From Pseudofrankia saprophytica (GTDB taxonomy: Bacteria; Actinomycetota; Actinomycetes; Frankiales; Frankiaceae), in assembly GCF_000235425.2 (NCBI RefSeq), contig NZ_KI912266.1, forward strand, positions 922,273 through 986,272: a DNA stretch of 64,000 bases, read 5' to 3'. Below are positions 26,379 through 35,017 of this stretch, in pieces. A program made the translations under genes and the position numbers. Each line of letters begins with the position of its first letter. Within the stretch, counting starts at the first letter, position 1. Under the pieces are notes generated by a model that was not told where the DNA came from, ran no database searches, and worked only from the letters and a program-made list of their open reading frames with translations.

Positions 26379-29261
26379 CTAGCTGACGCCGTCGATCTGA
26401 GCGAGCCGCTCGCGGATGTCGTCGGCGAGCTGGCCGATGAGCGGCTCGCGCAGCACGTTGTCGTGGTTGCCCAGGACCGTGCGCGCGACCGCGTCCTGCC
26501 CGGTGAGCAGCGGCGCCCACAGCCCTTCCACCGGGCGCAGGCCGCCGTCGATCACCTCGTTCGAGGCCTGCCACAGCAGCGCGCGGCCGGTCCACGGCCG
26601 CGGCCGGTAGGTCATCGTGAGGATGCGGCCCTGGTTGAAGAAGACGTCGTACTGGCGCATCCCGGGGAAGCGGACGACACCCGTCAGCGGAAGCCGGGCG
26701 AACTGGCCGGCCCGGTCGGCGACGACCCGCAGCGCGTCCGCCGGGCCGCGCGTACCCTCGCGCGGCTGGTGCGAGGGGCTGCCGTCGAAGACCGGCCCGG
26801 CCCACTCGCCGGCGCCGGGCGTGTGCCGCTTCGACGGCACGAGCGCCCCGCCCCTGGACAGGCGCATCCGGCCGGGCGGGGCGCTGTCGACGATGGTCAG
26901 CAGCGCGACCTCCTCCCCGGCCGCGCGCAGTTGGTGCGCCGCCTCGAAGGCGACCAGGCCGCCGAAGGAGTGCCCGAGCAGCAGGTAGGGGCCGGCGGGT
27001 TGCAGCAGCCGGATGTGGCGGGCGTGCCGGCGCGCGATCGCCCTGACCGACCAGTCGGGGACGCCGCGCCGCTCGAGCCCGTGCGCCTGCAGCCCGTAGA
27101 CCGGGCGCTCGCCGCTGAAGTTCGCCGCGAGCGAGAGCATCGCGATCGCGAGCCCGCCCGCGCCGGCGAAGCAGAACAGCGGCGTCCCGGCGCCCCCGGT
27201 GCGCAGCGGCATCACGTCGGGGTGGCGCAGCGTGTCGGCGTCGGCGGACGAACGCGAGACGAACGCGGTGAGCTCGGCGACCGTCGGTGCCTGCGCCAGC
27301 GCCGAGGTGGGCAGCCGCACGCCCAGCTCGCTCGCCAGCCGGGCGGCGACGTCCTGCGCGGCCAGGGAGTCGCCGCCGAGCTCGGTGAAGTCGTCGTGGA
27401 TGCCGACGGTGTCCAGGTTGAGGACCCGCGCCCAGATGCTCGCGACGGCCTCCTCCCAGTCGTTGCGCGGCGGGTCGCCGGCCAGGGCGGGCGGCGCGGG
27501 CGGCAACGCCATCCGGTCGACCTTGCCGCGCTCCGTGCGCGGCAGCACAGAGAGCGTCACGATCGTCGCCGGCACCATGTACGAGGGCAGCCGGGAGCGC
27601 AGCAGCCGGCGGATCGCCGCCGCGGACGGGAGGCTGTCCGGTGACGGCACCACGTAGGCGACCAGCCGGGGCGGGTCGGCATTCTTGTCCGCCACCACGA
27701 CGGCGTCGGCGACCTCGCGCGCGGCCAGCAGCGTCGATTCGACCTCGATCGGCTCGACCAGGTAGCCACGGATCTTCACCATGCCGTCGAGGCGCCCGGT
27801 GATCCGCAGCTGGCCGTCGGGGCCGAACCGACCCATGTCGCCGGTCCGGTAGTAGGCGACGCCGTTCTCGTCGACGCCGAACCGCGTCGCCGTCTGCTCC
27901 TCGTCGCGCCAGTACCCGCCGGACAGGTACGGGCAGTAGATCATGATCTCGCCGGCCTCGCCGGGGCCCGCCTCCGTACCCAGAGGAGCCACCGGGGAGC
28001 GGTCCTCCCGCAGGAGCCGGACCTCCTTGCCCGGCAGCACCCGACCGGCCGGGACGACGCCGCCGTCGGGCACCTCGTCGTCGCGCGCGATCAGGCCGAG
28101 CGTGGTGAGGCCGGACTCCGAGGAGCCGTAGGTGGTGATGATCCGCGCGTCGGCCGGCAGAAGCGGGCGCAACAGCCGGACGTCGCGGGCGTAGAGCGCC
28201 TCGCCGACCGTCTGGGCGTAGCGCAGCCCGTCGAGCACCTCGCCGGGGGAGAACGCCCCGACGACGCCCCGCAGCAGGGACGGGGTGGCACAGAGGAGCG
28301 TCGGGCGCTCCTCGCTCAACCAGGCCGGCAGGTCACGCAGACCGCGGACCCTGGGGTCGTACATCGACAGCGTCGCCCCGGCCAGCAGGGTTCGGAAGAT
28401 GATGCTCATCCCGGAGATGAAGCTGTACGGGAGCAGCAGCACCTGACGGTCGTCCGGACCGAAGTCGACGGCGTGCTGGAATACCTGGTGGTGGAACAGG
28501 AAGGTGCTGTGGTTCCACACCACGCCCTTCGGCACCCCGGTGGAGCCGGACGTGAAGATCAGCATTGCCGGGTCGCGGCCCTCCCGGCGGGGGGCGCGGA
28601 CCGCCGGGCGGGCGGCGGCCGCCGGGTCCGGGCCGTCCAGGCGGTCGAGGCCGAGGCCGTCGAGGCCGTCGAGGCCGTCGAGGCCGAGGCCGTCGAGCGT
28701 GCTGGCGCGCCGGGGCTCGTAGCCGGTGCCGGGGCGCTCGCCGACCGGGAACGGCTCGACCCAGGGCGGGAGCAGGCCGGCCAGGTCGAGCGTCGCGTCC
28801 GACTCGTCGGCCAGGCCGCCGGTGCCGCCGACGACGGGACCGGCGGAAGGGCCCGCGCACACGCACAGATCGGCGCCGGCGAGCTCGAGGATCCTTGCCA
28901 TCCGTTCGGCCGGCAGGTGCCCGTCCAGCGGCACGAATGGCCGACCGGCCTTGAGAATGCCGATCATTGCGACAACGGCGGCCGGATCATGCCCGAAAAG
29001 CAGCGCGACCGGGCGGGAAGCGTCCGTTGTCGTCTTGGAACGGTCCAGTAGCCGGTTAGCCAGATCGTCGGACCAGCGGTCAATCTCACCAAAGGTGAGA
29101 GTTCCACGATGTGACCGCAGCACTACCTCGTCGGCGCACTGACGCGCGACCAAATGAAACCGTTCGAGGACGTTCGCGTCCACCTCGTCCGCGGCTAATG
29201 GCGGCACCCACGCCCGCGGGCGCGTGACCCCCGGAGCCGCCGGCCTCGACGTCGCCGTCAC
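26379..29261 (-). CDS. NRPS-like A-T-TE enzyme (adenylation, carrier, thioesterase)
   Basis: 960 residues from a GTG preceded by GGAGG at 6 nt. The adenylation domain spans ~30-585 (FTSGSTGVPKG at 236-246, TYGSSESG, YRTGDMG at 471-477, A10 Lys580). The carrier domain has LGGDSL with the phosphopantetheine Ser632, and a type I thioesterase has GHSFGG (Ser765). There is no condensation or reductase domain. The A4 segment reads SFISGMS, with Ile282 where amino-acid-activating domains keep Asp, so an alpha-amino acid is unlikely. An LDG-rich tandem insert lies at 189-211. It probably activates and releases a single acid or forms a dimeric product. A PPTase is not in the window. Confidence 0.9.
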   Translation of the reverse strand: MTATSRPAAPGVTRPRAWVPPLAADEVDANVLERFHLVARQCADEVVLRSHRGTLTFGEIDRWSDDLANRLLDRSKTTTDASRPVALLFGHDPAAVVAMIGILKAGRPFVPLDGHLPAERMARILELAGADLCVCAGPSAGPVVGGTGGLADESDATLDLAGLLPPWVEPFPVGERPGTGYEPRRASTLDGLGLDGLDGLDGLGLDRLDGPDPAAAARPAVRAPRREGRDPAMLIFTSGSTGVPKGVVWNHSTFLFHHQVFQHAVDFGPDDRQVLLLPYSFISGMSIIFRTLLAGATLSMYDPRVRGLRDLPAWLSEERPTLLCATPSLLRGVVGAFSPGEVLDGLRYAQTVGEALYARDVRLLRPLLPADARIITTYGSSESGLTTLGLIARDDEVPDGGVVPAGRVLPGKEVRLLREDRSPVAPLGTEAGPGEAGEIMIYCPYLSGGYWRDEEQTATRFGVDENGVAYYRTGDMGRFGPDGQLRITGRLDGMVKIRGYLVEPIEVESTLLAAREVADAVVVADKNADPPRLVAYVVPSPDSLPSAAAIRRLLRSRLPSYMVPATIVTLSVLPRTERGKVDRMALPPAPPALAGDPPRNDWEEAVASIWARVLNLDTVGIHDDFTELGGDSLAAQDVAARLASELGVRLPTSALAQAPTVAELTAFVSRSSADADTLRHPDVMPLRTGGAGTPLFCFAGAGGLAIAMLSLAANFSGERPVYGLQAHGLERRGVPDWSVRAIARRHARHIRLLQPAGPYLLLGHSFGGLVAFEAAHQLRAAGEEVALLTIVDSAPPGRMRLSRGGALVPSKRHTPGAGEWAGPVFDGSPSHQPREGTRGPADALRVVADRAGQFARLPLTGVVRFPGMRQYDVFFNQGRILTMTYRPRPWTGRALLWQASNEVIDGGLRPVEGLWAPLLTGQDAVARTVLGNHDNVLREPLIGQLADDIRERLAQIDGVS

Positions 29262-29312
29262 GCAGGACCTCCGCAGTTTTCTCCGCCCGCCATTAACCAG
29301 GGCCGACGGCTA

Positions 29313-29340
29313 CATATAGCACAGACAGGTCATTGTGGAA
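29313..29340 (-). promoter_or_regulatory. Candidate sigma70-like promoter of the NRPS-like gene
   Basis: Reading the minus strand: TTCCAC (29340-29335), 16 nt, TATATG (29318-29313), about 50 nt upstream of the GTG start. The match is partial, but it lies in the only AT-rich patch nearby. Confidence 0.3.
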
Positions 29341-29640
29341 ACGAGGATGACTATCCAGTTACGGCACCTTAAGTCCTATTGCGATGTAGAAGATGAAGCC
29401 CGCGCACGGCACGTTCGACCCGCGCCAGACCAGCGACCCACGTAAAGCACATATTTCGCGCAATTTTCGGCAAGCTCACCGCGATCAAGTCGTGCCCCGG
29501 GCGACGCCCGCCGCTTGATCGCCACCTGCGCCCTCCGGTGGCTGTCATCCAGCCCCGTTCGCGACCATCCGAGGGCGGAAACCACGATCATGCGGCCGAC
29601 AGGGCGGTGGCACGGGCCGAGGACGGCGAGGCGCGGGAGG

Positions 29641-29694
29641 GAGCGGGAGGACGGGAGGGAGCGGGAGGACGGGAGGGAGCGGGAGGACGGGAGG
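29641..29694. repeat. Three identical tandem copies of an 18-bp unit
   Basis: GAGCGGGAGGACGGGAGG three times, 29641-29694, with partial copies at either side. Purine-only apart from C; strongly strand-asymmetric. Confidence 0.95.
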
Positions 29695-29784
29695 GAGCGG
29701 CGGTGGCGCGGGGCTTCGGCGGATCCGAAAGATCGACGGGTGAAGGCGATTGACCGGTCACCGGTCGGGACCGACCCTGGAAGC

Positions 29785-29931
29785 ATGGGTGACATCGGTA
29801 AGCCGGAACGCATCGTCGAGGACGAGCCGATCTCCTGGCCGGACGAGGAGCCGCTGACCGTACCGGCCGAACCGCTCCAACCCGCCGAGCCCGTCCCGGC
29901 CGGGGCGACAACGGGCGCCAGCGGGCGATGA
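29785..29931 (+). CDS. Small acidic Pro/Glu-rich protein
   Basis: 48 residues from the ATG at 29785 (MGDIGKPERIVEDEP...), with GGAAG at a short spacing. Its stop overlaps the ATG of the next gene (ATGA), so the two are translationally coupled. The opening MGDIGKP plus an acidic, PAEP-rich tail looks like a short conserved actinobacterial protein type, from memory. Function unknown. Confidence 0.65.
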   Translation: MGDIGKPERIVEDEPISWPDEEPLTVPAEPLQPAEPVPAGATTGASGR

Positions 29932-30557
29932 GCCTGCTGGGCTGGCGGCAGTGGGCCGTCGACCGCGCCGGGCTGCTCCGGCCGGCCTGGACGCCCTGGT
30001 CGCCCCATCCGCCCGAGCTGCTGCTGTGGCGGGCGGACGGCCTCACCCGCGCCCACTGCCTGCGCGGCCCCCACGACCGGCCGCCCGGCGAGCGCCCCGA
30101 GCGCCCCGAGCGCCCCGAGCGCCCCGAGCGCCCCGAGCGCCCCGAGCGCCCCGAGCGCAGCGAACACTCCAGGCACAGCGCGCACAGCGGGGAAGGCGAG
30201 GACGGCGAGGACGGCGAACCCGGGATGCCGCCCGACCCGGGCGAGTTCGGCGGGTCGGGCTCAGGCGGCATCCCGGACCAGGGGTGCGGCTGCGGGCTGT
30301 ATGCCTGGCGCGATCCCACGGAGCTGGCGGGGGCGCCGCGTCCTCGCTGGACGTCGCTGCCGATCGTCGTCGGCGTCGCCCGGCTCGGTGGACGGATCAT
30401 CGTCGGCGAGCGCGGCTACCGCGCCGAGCTCGGCTACCCCGTGGCCGTCCTCGACCCCGTCGGCGTCGTCGCCACGGCCTACCAGCTGGCCCGCTACCGC
30501 GAATGGCGCGCCCTGGTCTCGGAGTGGCACCCGGGCACCTCCACCGCGGCCGCCTAA
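29928..30557 (+). CDS. Uncharacterised protein with CGCGLYAW motif and PER tandem repeat
   Basis: 209 residues, ATG overlapping the upstream stop. The N-terminal domain is rich in Trp (GWRQWAVDRAGLLRPAWTPW). It is interrupted at ~54-75 by a PER run encoded by seven identical 9-bp units, then an acidic Gly/Glu-rich linker, then a C-terminal domain beginning CGCGLYAWRDP with strands VVGVARLGGRIIVGERGYRAELGYPVAVLDP. The conserved Cys pair and the compact C-terminal domain suggest a real family without known function. Confidence 0.72.
   Translation: MSLLGWRQWAVDRAGLLRPAWTPWSPHPPELLLWRADGLTRAHCLRGPHDRPPGERPERPERPERPERPERPERPERSEHSRHSAHSGEGEDGEDGEPGMPPDPGEFGGSGSGGIPDQGCGCGLYAWRDPTELAGAPRPRWTSLPIVVGVARLGGRIIVGERGYRAELGYPVAVLDPVGVVATAYQLARYREWRALVSEWHPGTSTAAA
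30090..30152 (+). repeat. Seven tandem 9-bp units inside a gene
   Basis: GAGCGCCCC seven times (30090-30152), in frame, encoding a Glu-Arg-Pro run. Length changes would keep the frame. Confidence 0.95.
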
Positions 30558-30678
30558 GGACTTCTTGATCAATTTAGGTTACCGAAAGCGACCAATCCCC
30601 CCTTACCGGTAAAGTTCCGGGCGACGCGCCGCGGGTGACGGCGCGCGTATGGCCATGCGAGGCCTGCCTGGGGGTGAT

Positions 30679-32619
30679 ATGTCCGCCACCGACGAGCGTC
30701 CGATCGCCGCCGCCCACGACGGACACGTCCCGTCGACCACGGCCGACCAGCCCATGGCCGACCAGCCCCTGGCCGACTCGGCCACCGCCATAGCGCCAGC
30801 GTCGGCACCGACGTCGGCCCGGACGTCGACGTCCACCGCGCCGATGCCCAGGCCCGTGAGTCCCTCGCCGCTCGGAGCGGGCAGCCGGCCGGCCGGGTCG
30901 GGGCATCGGCGCCGCGACCCCCGACGGCTGCCGCGCTGGCCGTTCCTGTTCGTCGGCTACTGCGCGCTGGCCACGCTGATGCTGCGCTCGCTCTGGGTGG
31001 ATCCGGGCGGCCGCGGCTACGGCGTCTCGGACGCGACGTTGTTCAGCTGGTACATCGGCTGGGTCCCGCATGCCATCGGCCATGGGATGAACCCGTTCGT
31101 CAGCGACATGATCAACGCACCGGACGGCGTCAACATCCTGTGGAGCACGCCGGTGGTGCTGCTCGCCGTCCTGGTCGCGCCGGTGACGCTGCTGGTCGGG
31201 CCGGTGGCGGCGCTGAACACCCTGCTCACGCTCGCCCCGGCCGTCTCGGCCATCGCGATGTACGGCGTGGCCCGCCGGTGGGTGGGAACCGGGCCGGCGG
31301 CCGTCGCCGGCCTGATCTACGGCTTCAGCCCGTACATCGTCGGCGCCTCCCTCGGCCACCTGCACCTGACGTTCGCGCCGTTCCCCCCGATCCTGCTGGC
31401 CCTGCTGCACGACCTGCTCGTGCGCGGCCGTGGCGCGCGGCGCACCGGTCTGCTGCTCGGTCTCGCCGTCGCGGCGCAGGCGCTCATCAGCGAGGAACTG
31501 CTGGCGACCTCCGCGTTGGTGGGGGCGCTGGGCCTGCTGATCCTGGCCGCACACCACCGCTCGGCGGCGCTGGCGAAGGCCGGCCAGCTCGCCCGGATGC
31601 TGGGCTGGTGCGCGCTCGTCTCCGCCGCGCTGCTCGCCTGGCCGTTGGCGGCGCAGTTCTTCGGGCCGTACCGGGTCCATGGGGCGATCCAGCCGCATGA
31701 TGTCGCGGTCGCCGACCTGTTCACCATCGTCGTGCCGACGCCGCTGCAGTGGCTGGCGCCGGACCAGGCGCTCCACCACAGCCTCGGGTTCACTGGCAAC
31801 GCCGTGGAGGTCAGCGGCTACCTGGGCGCGCCGCTGGTGGTGCTGCTCGTGGTGCTCGCCGTCCGGCTGCGTCGAGAACCGCTCGTCCGGGTGCTCATCC
31901 CGCTGTTCCTGCTGGTCGCGTTGCTCTCGCTCGGCGGGCACCTGCACGTCGACGGCCGGATCACCCGGGTCCCGCTGCCGTGGGCCGCCCTCCAGCGGTT
32001 GCCGTTGCTGGGCAGCGCGCTGCCGGCCCGGCTGTCGCTCTACCTGACGATGTTCGCCGGGCTGGCGCTCGCGATCTGGCTGGAGCAGCTTCGCTTCCGG
32101 CCGTGGCGGCGGCGCGCGGGCGCGGCGGTGCTCGCCGCCGCCGCGCTGGTCCCGCTCGTCCCGGCGTCGCTGCACGCCCGCGAGATGCGGACGCCCGAGT
32201 TCTTCACGACGGCGGCGGTGGACGTGATCCCGCGCGGCTCGACGGTGCTGGTAGCGCCCTACCCGCGGCCGGACACCCCGGCCGCGATGCTCTGGCAGGC
32301 CGAGGCCGACTATCGGTTCAGGCTCGCGGGCTGCTACTGCACCGTCCCCGCGCCGAACGGCGGGGCACAGTTCCACGGCGATCCGAGCCCGCTGACCACC
32401 GCCGTGCTGCGGGTGGAGGCGGGCACGCTGACGCCGGCCGAGGCGCTCGCGCTGCCCGGCCTGCGCGAGGCGTACGGTGCGCTGCGGCCGGACGCCGTCC
32501 TCGTCGGCCCGGGGCGCAACCGGGCCGCGCTGGTCGAGCTGGTCAACGGCCTCACCGGCCACCGCCCGGTCGACGAGCCCGGTGACGTCGCGCTCTGGGC
32601 GGAGACATTCCGGCCCTGA
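30679..32619 (+). CDS. Polytopic membrane protein, GT-C glycosyltransferase-like
   Basis: 646 residues from the ATG at 30679 after GGGGGTG; an ATG at 30649 would add 10. A ~75-residue Pro/Ala-rich cytoplasmic N-terminus is followed by about 11 hydrophobic segments and a C-terminal soluble part. The first loop, DATLFSWYIGWVPHAIGHGMNPFVSDMINAPDGVN, with acidic residues and a short helix, and YGFSPYIVGASLGHLH fit lipid-linked-sugar-dependent GT-C membrane enzymes. The exact family is not recognised. It may add sugars to envelope polymers. Confidence 0.75.
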   Translation: MSATDERPIAAAHDGHVPSTTADQPMADQPLADSATAIAPASAPTSARTSTSTAPMPRPVSPSPLGAGSRPAGSGHRRRDPRRLPRWPFLFVGYCALATLMLRSLWVDPGGRGYGVSDATLFSWYIGWVPHAIGHGMNPFVSDMINAPDGVNILWSTPVVLLAVLVAPVTLLVGPVAALNTLLTLAPAVSAIAMYGVARRWVGTGPAAVAGLIYGFSPYIVGASLGHLHLTFAPFPPILLALLHDLLVRGRGARRTGLLLGLAVAAQALISEELLATSALVGALGLLILAAHHRSAALAKAGQLARMLGWCALVSAALLAWPLAAQFFGPYRVHGAIQPHDVAVADLFTIVVPTPLQWLAPDQALHHSLGFTGNAVEVSGYLGAPLVVLLVVLAVRLRREPLVRVLIPLFLLVALLSLGGHLHVDGRITRVPLPWAALQRLPLLGSALPARLSLYLTMFAGLALAIWLEQLRFRPWRRRAGAAVLAAAALVPLVPASLHAREMRTPEFFTTAAVDVIPRGSTVLVAPYPRPDTPAAMLWQAEADYRFRLAGCYCTVPAPNGGAQFHGDPSPLTTAVLRVEAGTLTPAEALALPGLREAYGALRPDAVLVGPGRNRAALVELVNGLTGHRPVDEPGDVALWAETFRP

Positions 32620-32625
32620 CGCCCG

Positions 32626-32653
32626 CCGCCGGCCGCCGGCCGCCGGCCGCCGG
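32626..32653. repeat. Four tandem 7-bp units after the membrane protein gene
   Basis: CCGCCGG four times from 32626 to 32653, starting 6 nt after the stop at 32619. The array contains nested palindromes (GCCGGC) and could act as a weak terminator. Confidence 0.8.
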
Positions 32654-32910
32654 CCGAGGACTTTCGGTCACGCACGAAAGTTGCGCCACTGAGTGACGAG
32701 TCAGATTCATGACGTAGGCATAGGTCGGCGCGCCGCGTGAGCTGGGATGGGCGCTGACGACTGTTCCGGGAAGACGCGAGAAGCTGTCCGTGACGGCTGC
32801 CCAGATTGCCGTCCGGGATGATGAAATGGCCGCGGGGAACGCCCGTTCGGGCCCGCGGGGCGGGGAAAGCTCGCCCGCCGGGCCGCGGCGGTACACGTCC
32901 CAACGCTGTT

Positions 32911-34908
32911 ATGGGGGGTGACGTGACGGCCGGTCCAGGCGCAATCCGAGTAGTGGCGGGACGTTATCGGCTTCTCGCTCCGCTGGGCGCGGGCGCGATG
33001 GGGACCGTCTGGCGCGCCTTCGACCAGCTCCTCGACGCCGAGGTCGCGCTCAAGGAGATCGAGTTCGCCGGCGGGGTGCCCGACGAGGAGCGCGCCGACC
33101 GGGTCGAGCGCGCGCTGCGCGAGGCCAGGCACGCGACGAAGCTGCGCGCCCACCCGCACGTCGTGACGATCCTCGACGTCGTCCTGGAGGACGGCCTGCC
33201 CTGGATCGTCATGGAGCTGGTGCCGTCCCGGTCGCTGTTCGACGTCGTTCGCGAGGACGGGCCCCTGCCGCCGGCCGAGGTCGCCCGCGTCGGCCTCGCG
33301 ATGGTCGACGCGCTCTCGGCCGCCGGTGAGTTCGGCGTCATCCACCGCGACGTCAAACCGTCGAACGTGCTGATGGCGCACGACGGCCGCGTCGTCCTCA
33401 CCGACTTCGGGATCGCGACCGCCGACGGTGATCCGACACTGACCGTGACCGGCGTTATCGGCACCCCGCTCTACATGGCCCCGGAACGGCTGAACAACGA
33501 GCCAGCCACATTGGAAGCTGACCTTTTCAGCCTTGGCGGCACTCTTTACTTCGCGGTAGAAGGTCAGGCCCCGTTCGCGCGGGAAAGCTTCAGCGCGATG
33601 CTCGCGGCGATCGTGCTCGCCCCGGCGCCACGGCCCCAGCACGCGGGACCGATCACCGCCGCGCTGCTCGGCCTGCTGGAGAAGAACCCAAGGACGCGGA
33701 TGCGCCCCGCCGCGGCTCGACAGATCTTCCTCGACACGATCCGCGCGGTCGACCCAAGCTATGTGGACGTCGACGCGACGGCGACCACGCCCCGCCGGAT
33801 CCGTGACGCGACCGTCGACATCCCGCCCACCCGGGTGCACGGCGGGACCGACCACCCGTCGGCGGACCGGGGCGTGCCGGGCCCGTCGCCGGCGGCGGCC
33901 GCCGCCTCCGTCGCCTCCCGCTCCTCCGCCGCCGGCCGGGCGGGCGGTGACCCCCGTCCCCAGCCGACGGGAACCCGGCCGCTGCCGCCCGCCGAGCTCA
34001 CCGCGCTCGAGGAGGACGGCGCGATCGCGCTGCGCTGGGCGCCGTCGCCCACGCCCGGCGTCGTCTACCGGGTGTTCCGCCTGATCGCGGACCCCGCCGC
34101 CCCGGGCGGCTGGCGCTCCCGCGGGCTCGGCACCACCGGGGTCACCGAGCTGTTCGACGCGGGAGCCCCCAAGGGTGTGCCGTTTCGCCATCAGGTCGTC
34201 GCGACCTTCCGCGACGCGACCGGGCACTCGGGCGGCGGCGGTGGCACCAGCCAGGAGCCGTCGCCGGCCGCGTCGGTCCCGGTCAGCACCGAGCCCCGCA
34301 TCCTCGTGCCCAGCGTGACGGCGCTGCGCGCCGACCTCGTCGGCGACTCGGTCGCGCTGTCCTGGCGCCCGATCCCCGGCCACAACGAGGTCGTCATCGA
34401 GCGGATCTTCGACGAGGCGTCGTCCTTCCAGGGGGCGATGCGCCGGTTCCGCGGGTCCGGCGGCCAGTACCTCGACAACGACGTCCAGGCCGGCGCGACC
34501 TACCGCTACCGCGTCTGGGTGGCCCCGGCCGTCGCCAGCGTCCTGTTCGACCCGTCGAGCTGCGCCGAGGTCACCGTCACCGCGGTGGCCCTCCCCCGCC
34601 CCGTGACCGACCTGGAGTGCCGGGCGACCCTGGCCGGGATCGCGCTGCGCTGGACGACGGTGCCCGGCGCCGTCGTCCAGCTCTACGCGACGCCGGTGGC
34701 GACGGGGTCGGGCCTGTCTGGTACCGGGCCGTTCGGGCCCGCGGGCCACGAGGTGCGCCGCGGCTCGCTGGAGGGCCGGGCCCGGTTCGTCGGTGAGAGC
34801 CGACGGGGCCGGTTCCTCGACCCCGAGGGCGGTTCGGGCGTCGTCTACACCCCGGTCAGCGTCGCCGGCGAGCGCGCCGTGATCGGCGCGGCCGTCACCC
34901 AGGTATGA
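32911..34908 (+). CDS. Ser/Thr protein kinase with C-terminal fibronectin-III-like modules
   Basis: 665 residues from the ATG at 32911; a GTG at 32923 behind GGGGGGTG is equally likely. Hanks kinase domain ~15-265: glycine loop LGAGAMGTVW, Lys48, HRDVKPSN with catalytic Asp147, DFG at 165-167, and GTPLYMAPE. After a Pro/Ala linker come about three beta-sandwich-like repeats (IALRWAPSPTPGVVYRVFRL, VALSWRPIPGHNEVVIERIF, IALRWTTVPGAVVQLYA) resembling FnIII domains. No transmembrane helix is visible, unlike PknB, so the whole protein should be cytoplasmic. Confidence 0.88.
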   Translation: MGGDVTAGPGAIRVVAGRYRLLAPLGAGAMGTVWRAFDQLLDAEVALKEIEFAGGVPDEERADRVERALREARHATKLRAHPHVVTILDVVLEDGLPWIVMELVPSRSLFDVVREDGPLPPAEVARVGLAMVDALSAAGEFGVIHRDVKPSNVLMAHDGRVVLTDFGIATADGDPTLTVTGVIGTPLYMAPERLNNEPATLEADLFSLGGTLYFAVEGQAPFARESFSAMLAAIVLAPAPRPQHAGPITAALLGLLEKNPRTRMRPAAARQIFLDTIRAVDPSYVDVDATATTPRRIRDATVDIPPTRVHGGTDHPSADRGVPGPSPAAAAASVASRSSAAGRAGGDPRPQPTGTRPLPPAELTALEEDGAIALRWAPSPTPGVVYRVFRLIADPAAPGGWRSRGLGTTGVTELFDAGAPKGVPFRHQVVATFRDATGHSGGGGGTSQEPSPAASVPVSTEPRILVPSVTALRADLVGDSVALSWRPIPGHNEVVIERIFDEASSFQGAMRRFRGSGGQYLDNDVQAGATYRYRVWVAPAVASVLFDPSSCAEVTVTAVALPRPVTDLECRATLAGIALRWTTVPGAVVQLYATPVATGSGLSGTGPFGPAGHEVRRGSLEGRARFVGESRRGRFLDPEGGSGVVYTPVSVAGERAVIGAAVTQV

Positions 34909-35017
34909 CGGCCAGGCAGGCGGCGTCCTGGCGGCCTCGACCCTGGCCCGGGGCCCGCGGACCGGCGGCGCGCCGGCCACCGGCAGGCGGCCGGCGCCCG
35001 CGCGGGAGACTGGCCCG

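Larger units (their letters stand above)
29262..29784. other. Divergent intergenic region, AT-rich core and minisatellite
   Basis: 520 bases between the NRPS-like gene and the small gene at 29785. Positions ~29290-29400 are clearly AT-richer than the rest and probably hold the promoters. A GC-rich tandem repeat follows at 29641-29694. Open frames here are low-complexity and not credible. Confidence 0.5.

Noticed and set aside
29376-30185. Minus-strand frame with a Gly-Ala-Leu repeat
   Set aside because: Antisense reading of the PER minisatellite; no ribosome binding site.
30574-32562. Long minus-strand frame of 662 codons
   Set aside because: Shadow of the GT-C-like membrane gene; Arg/Gln/Glu-rich without motifs.
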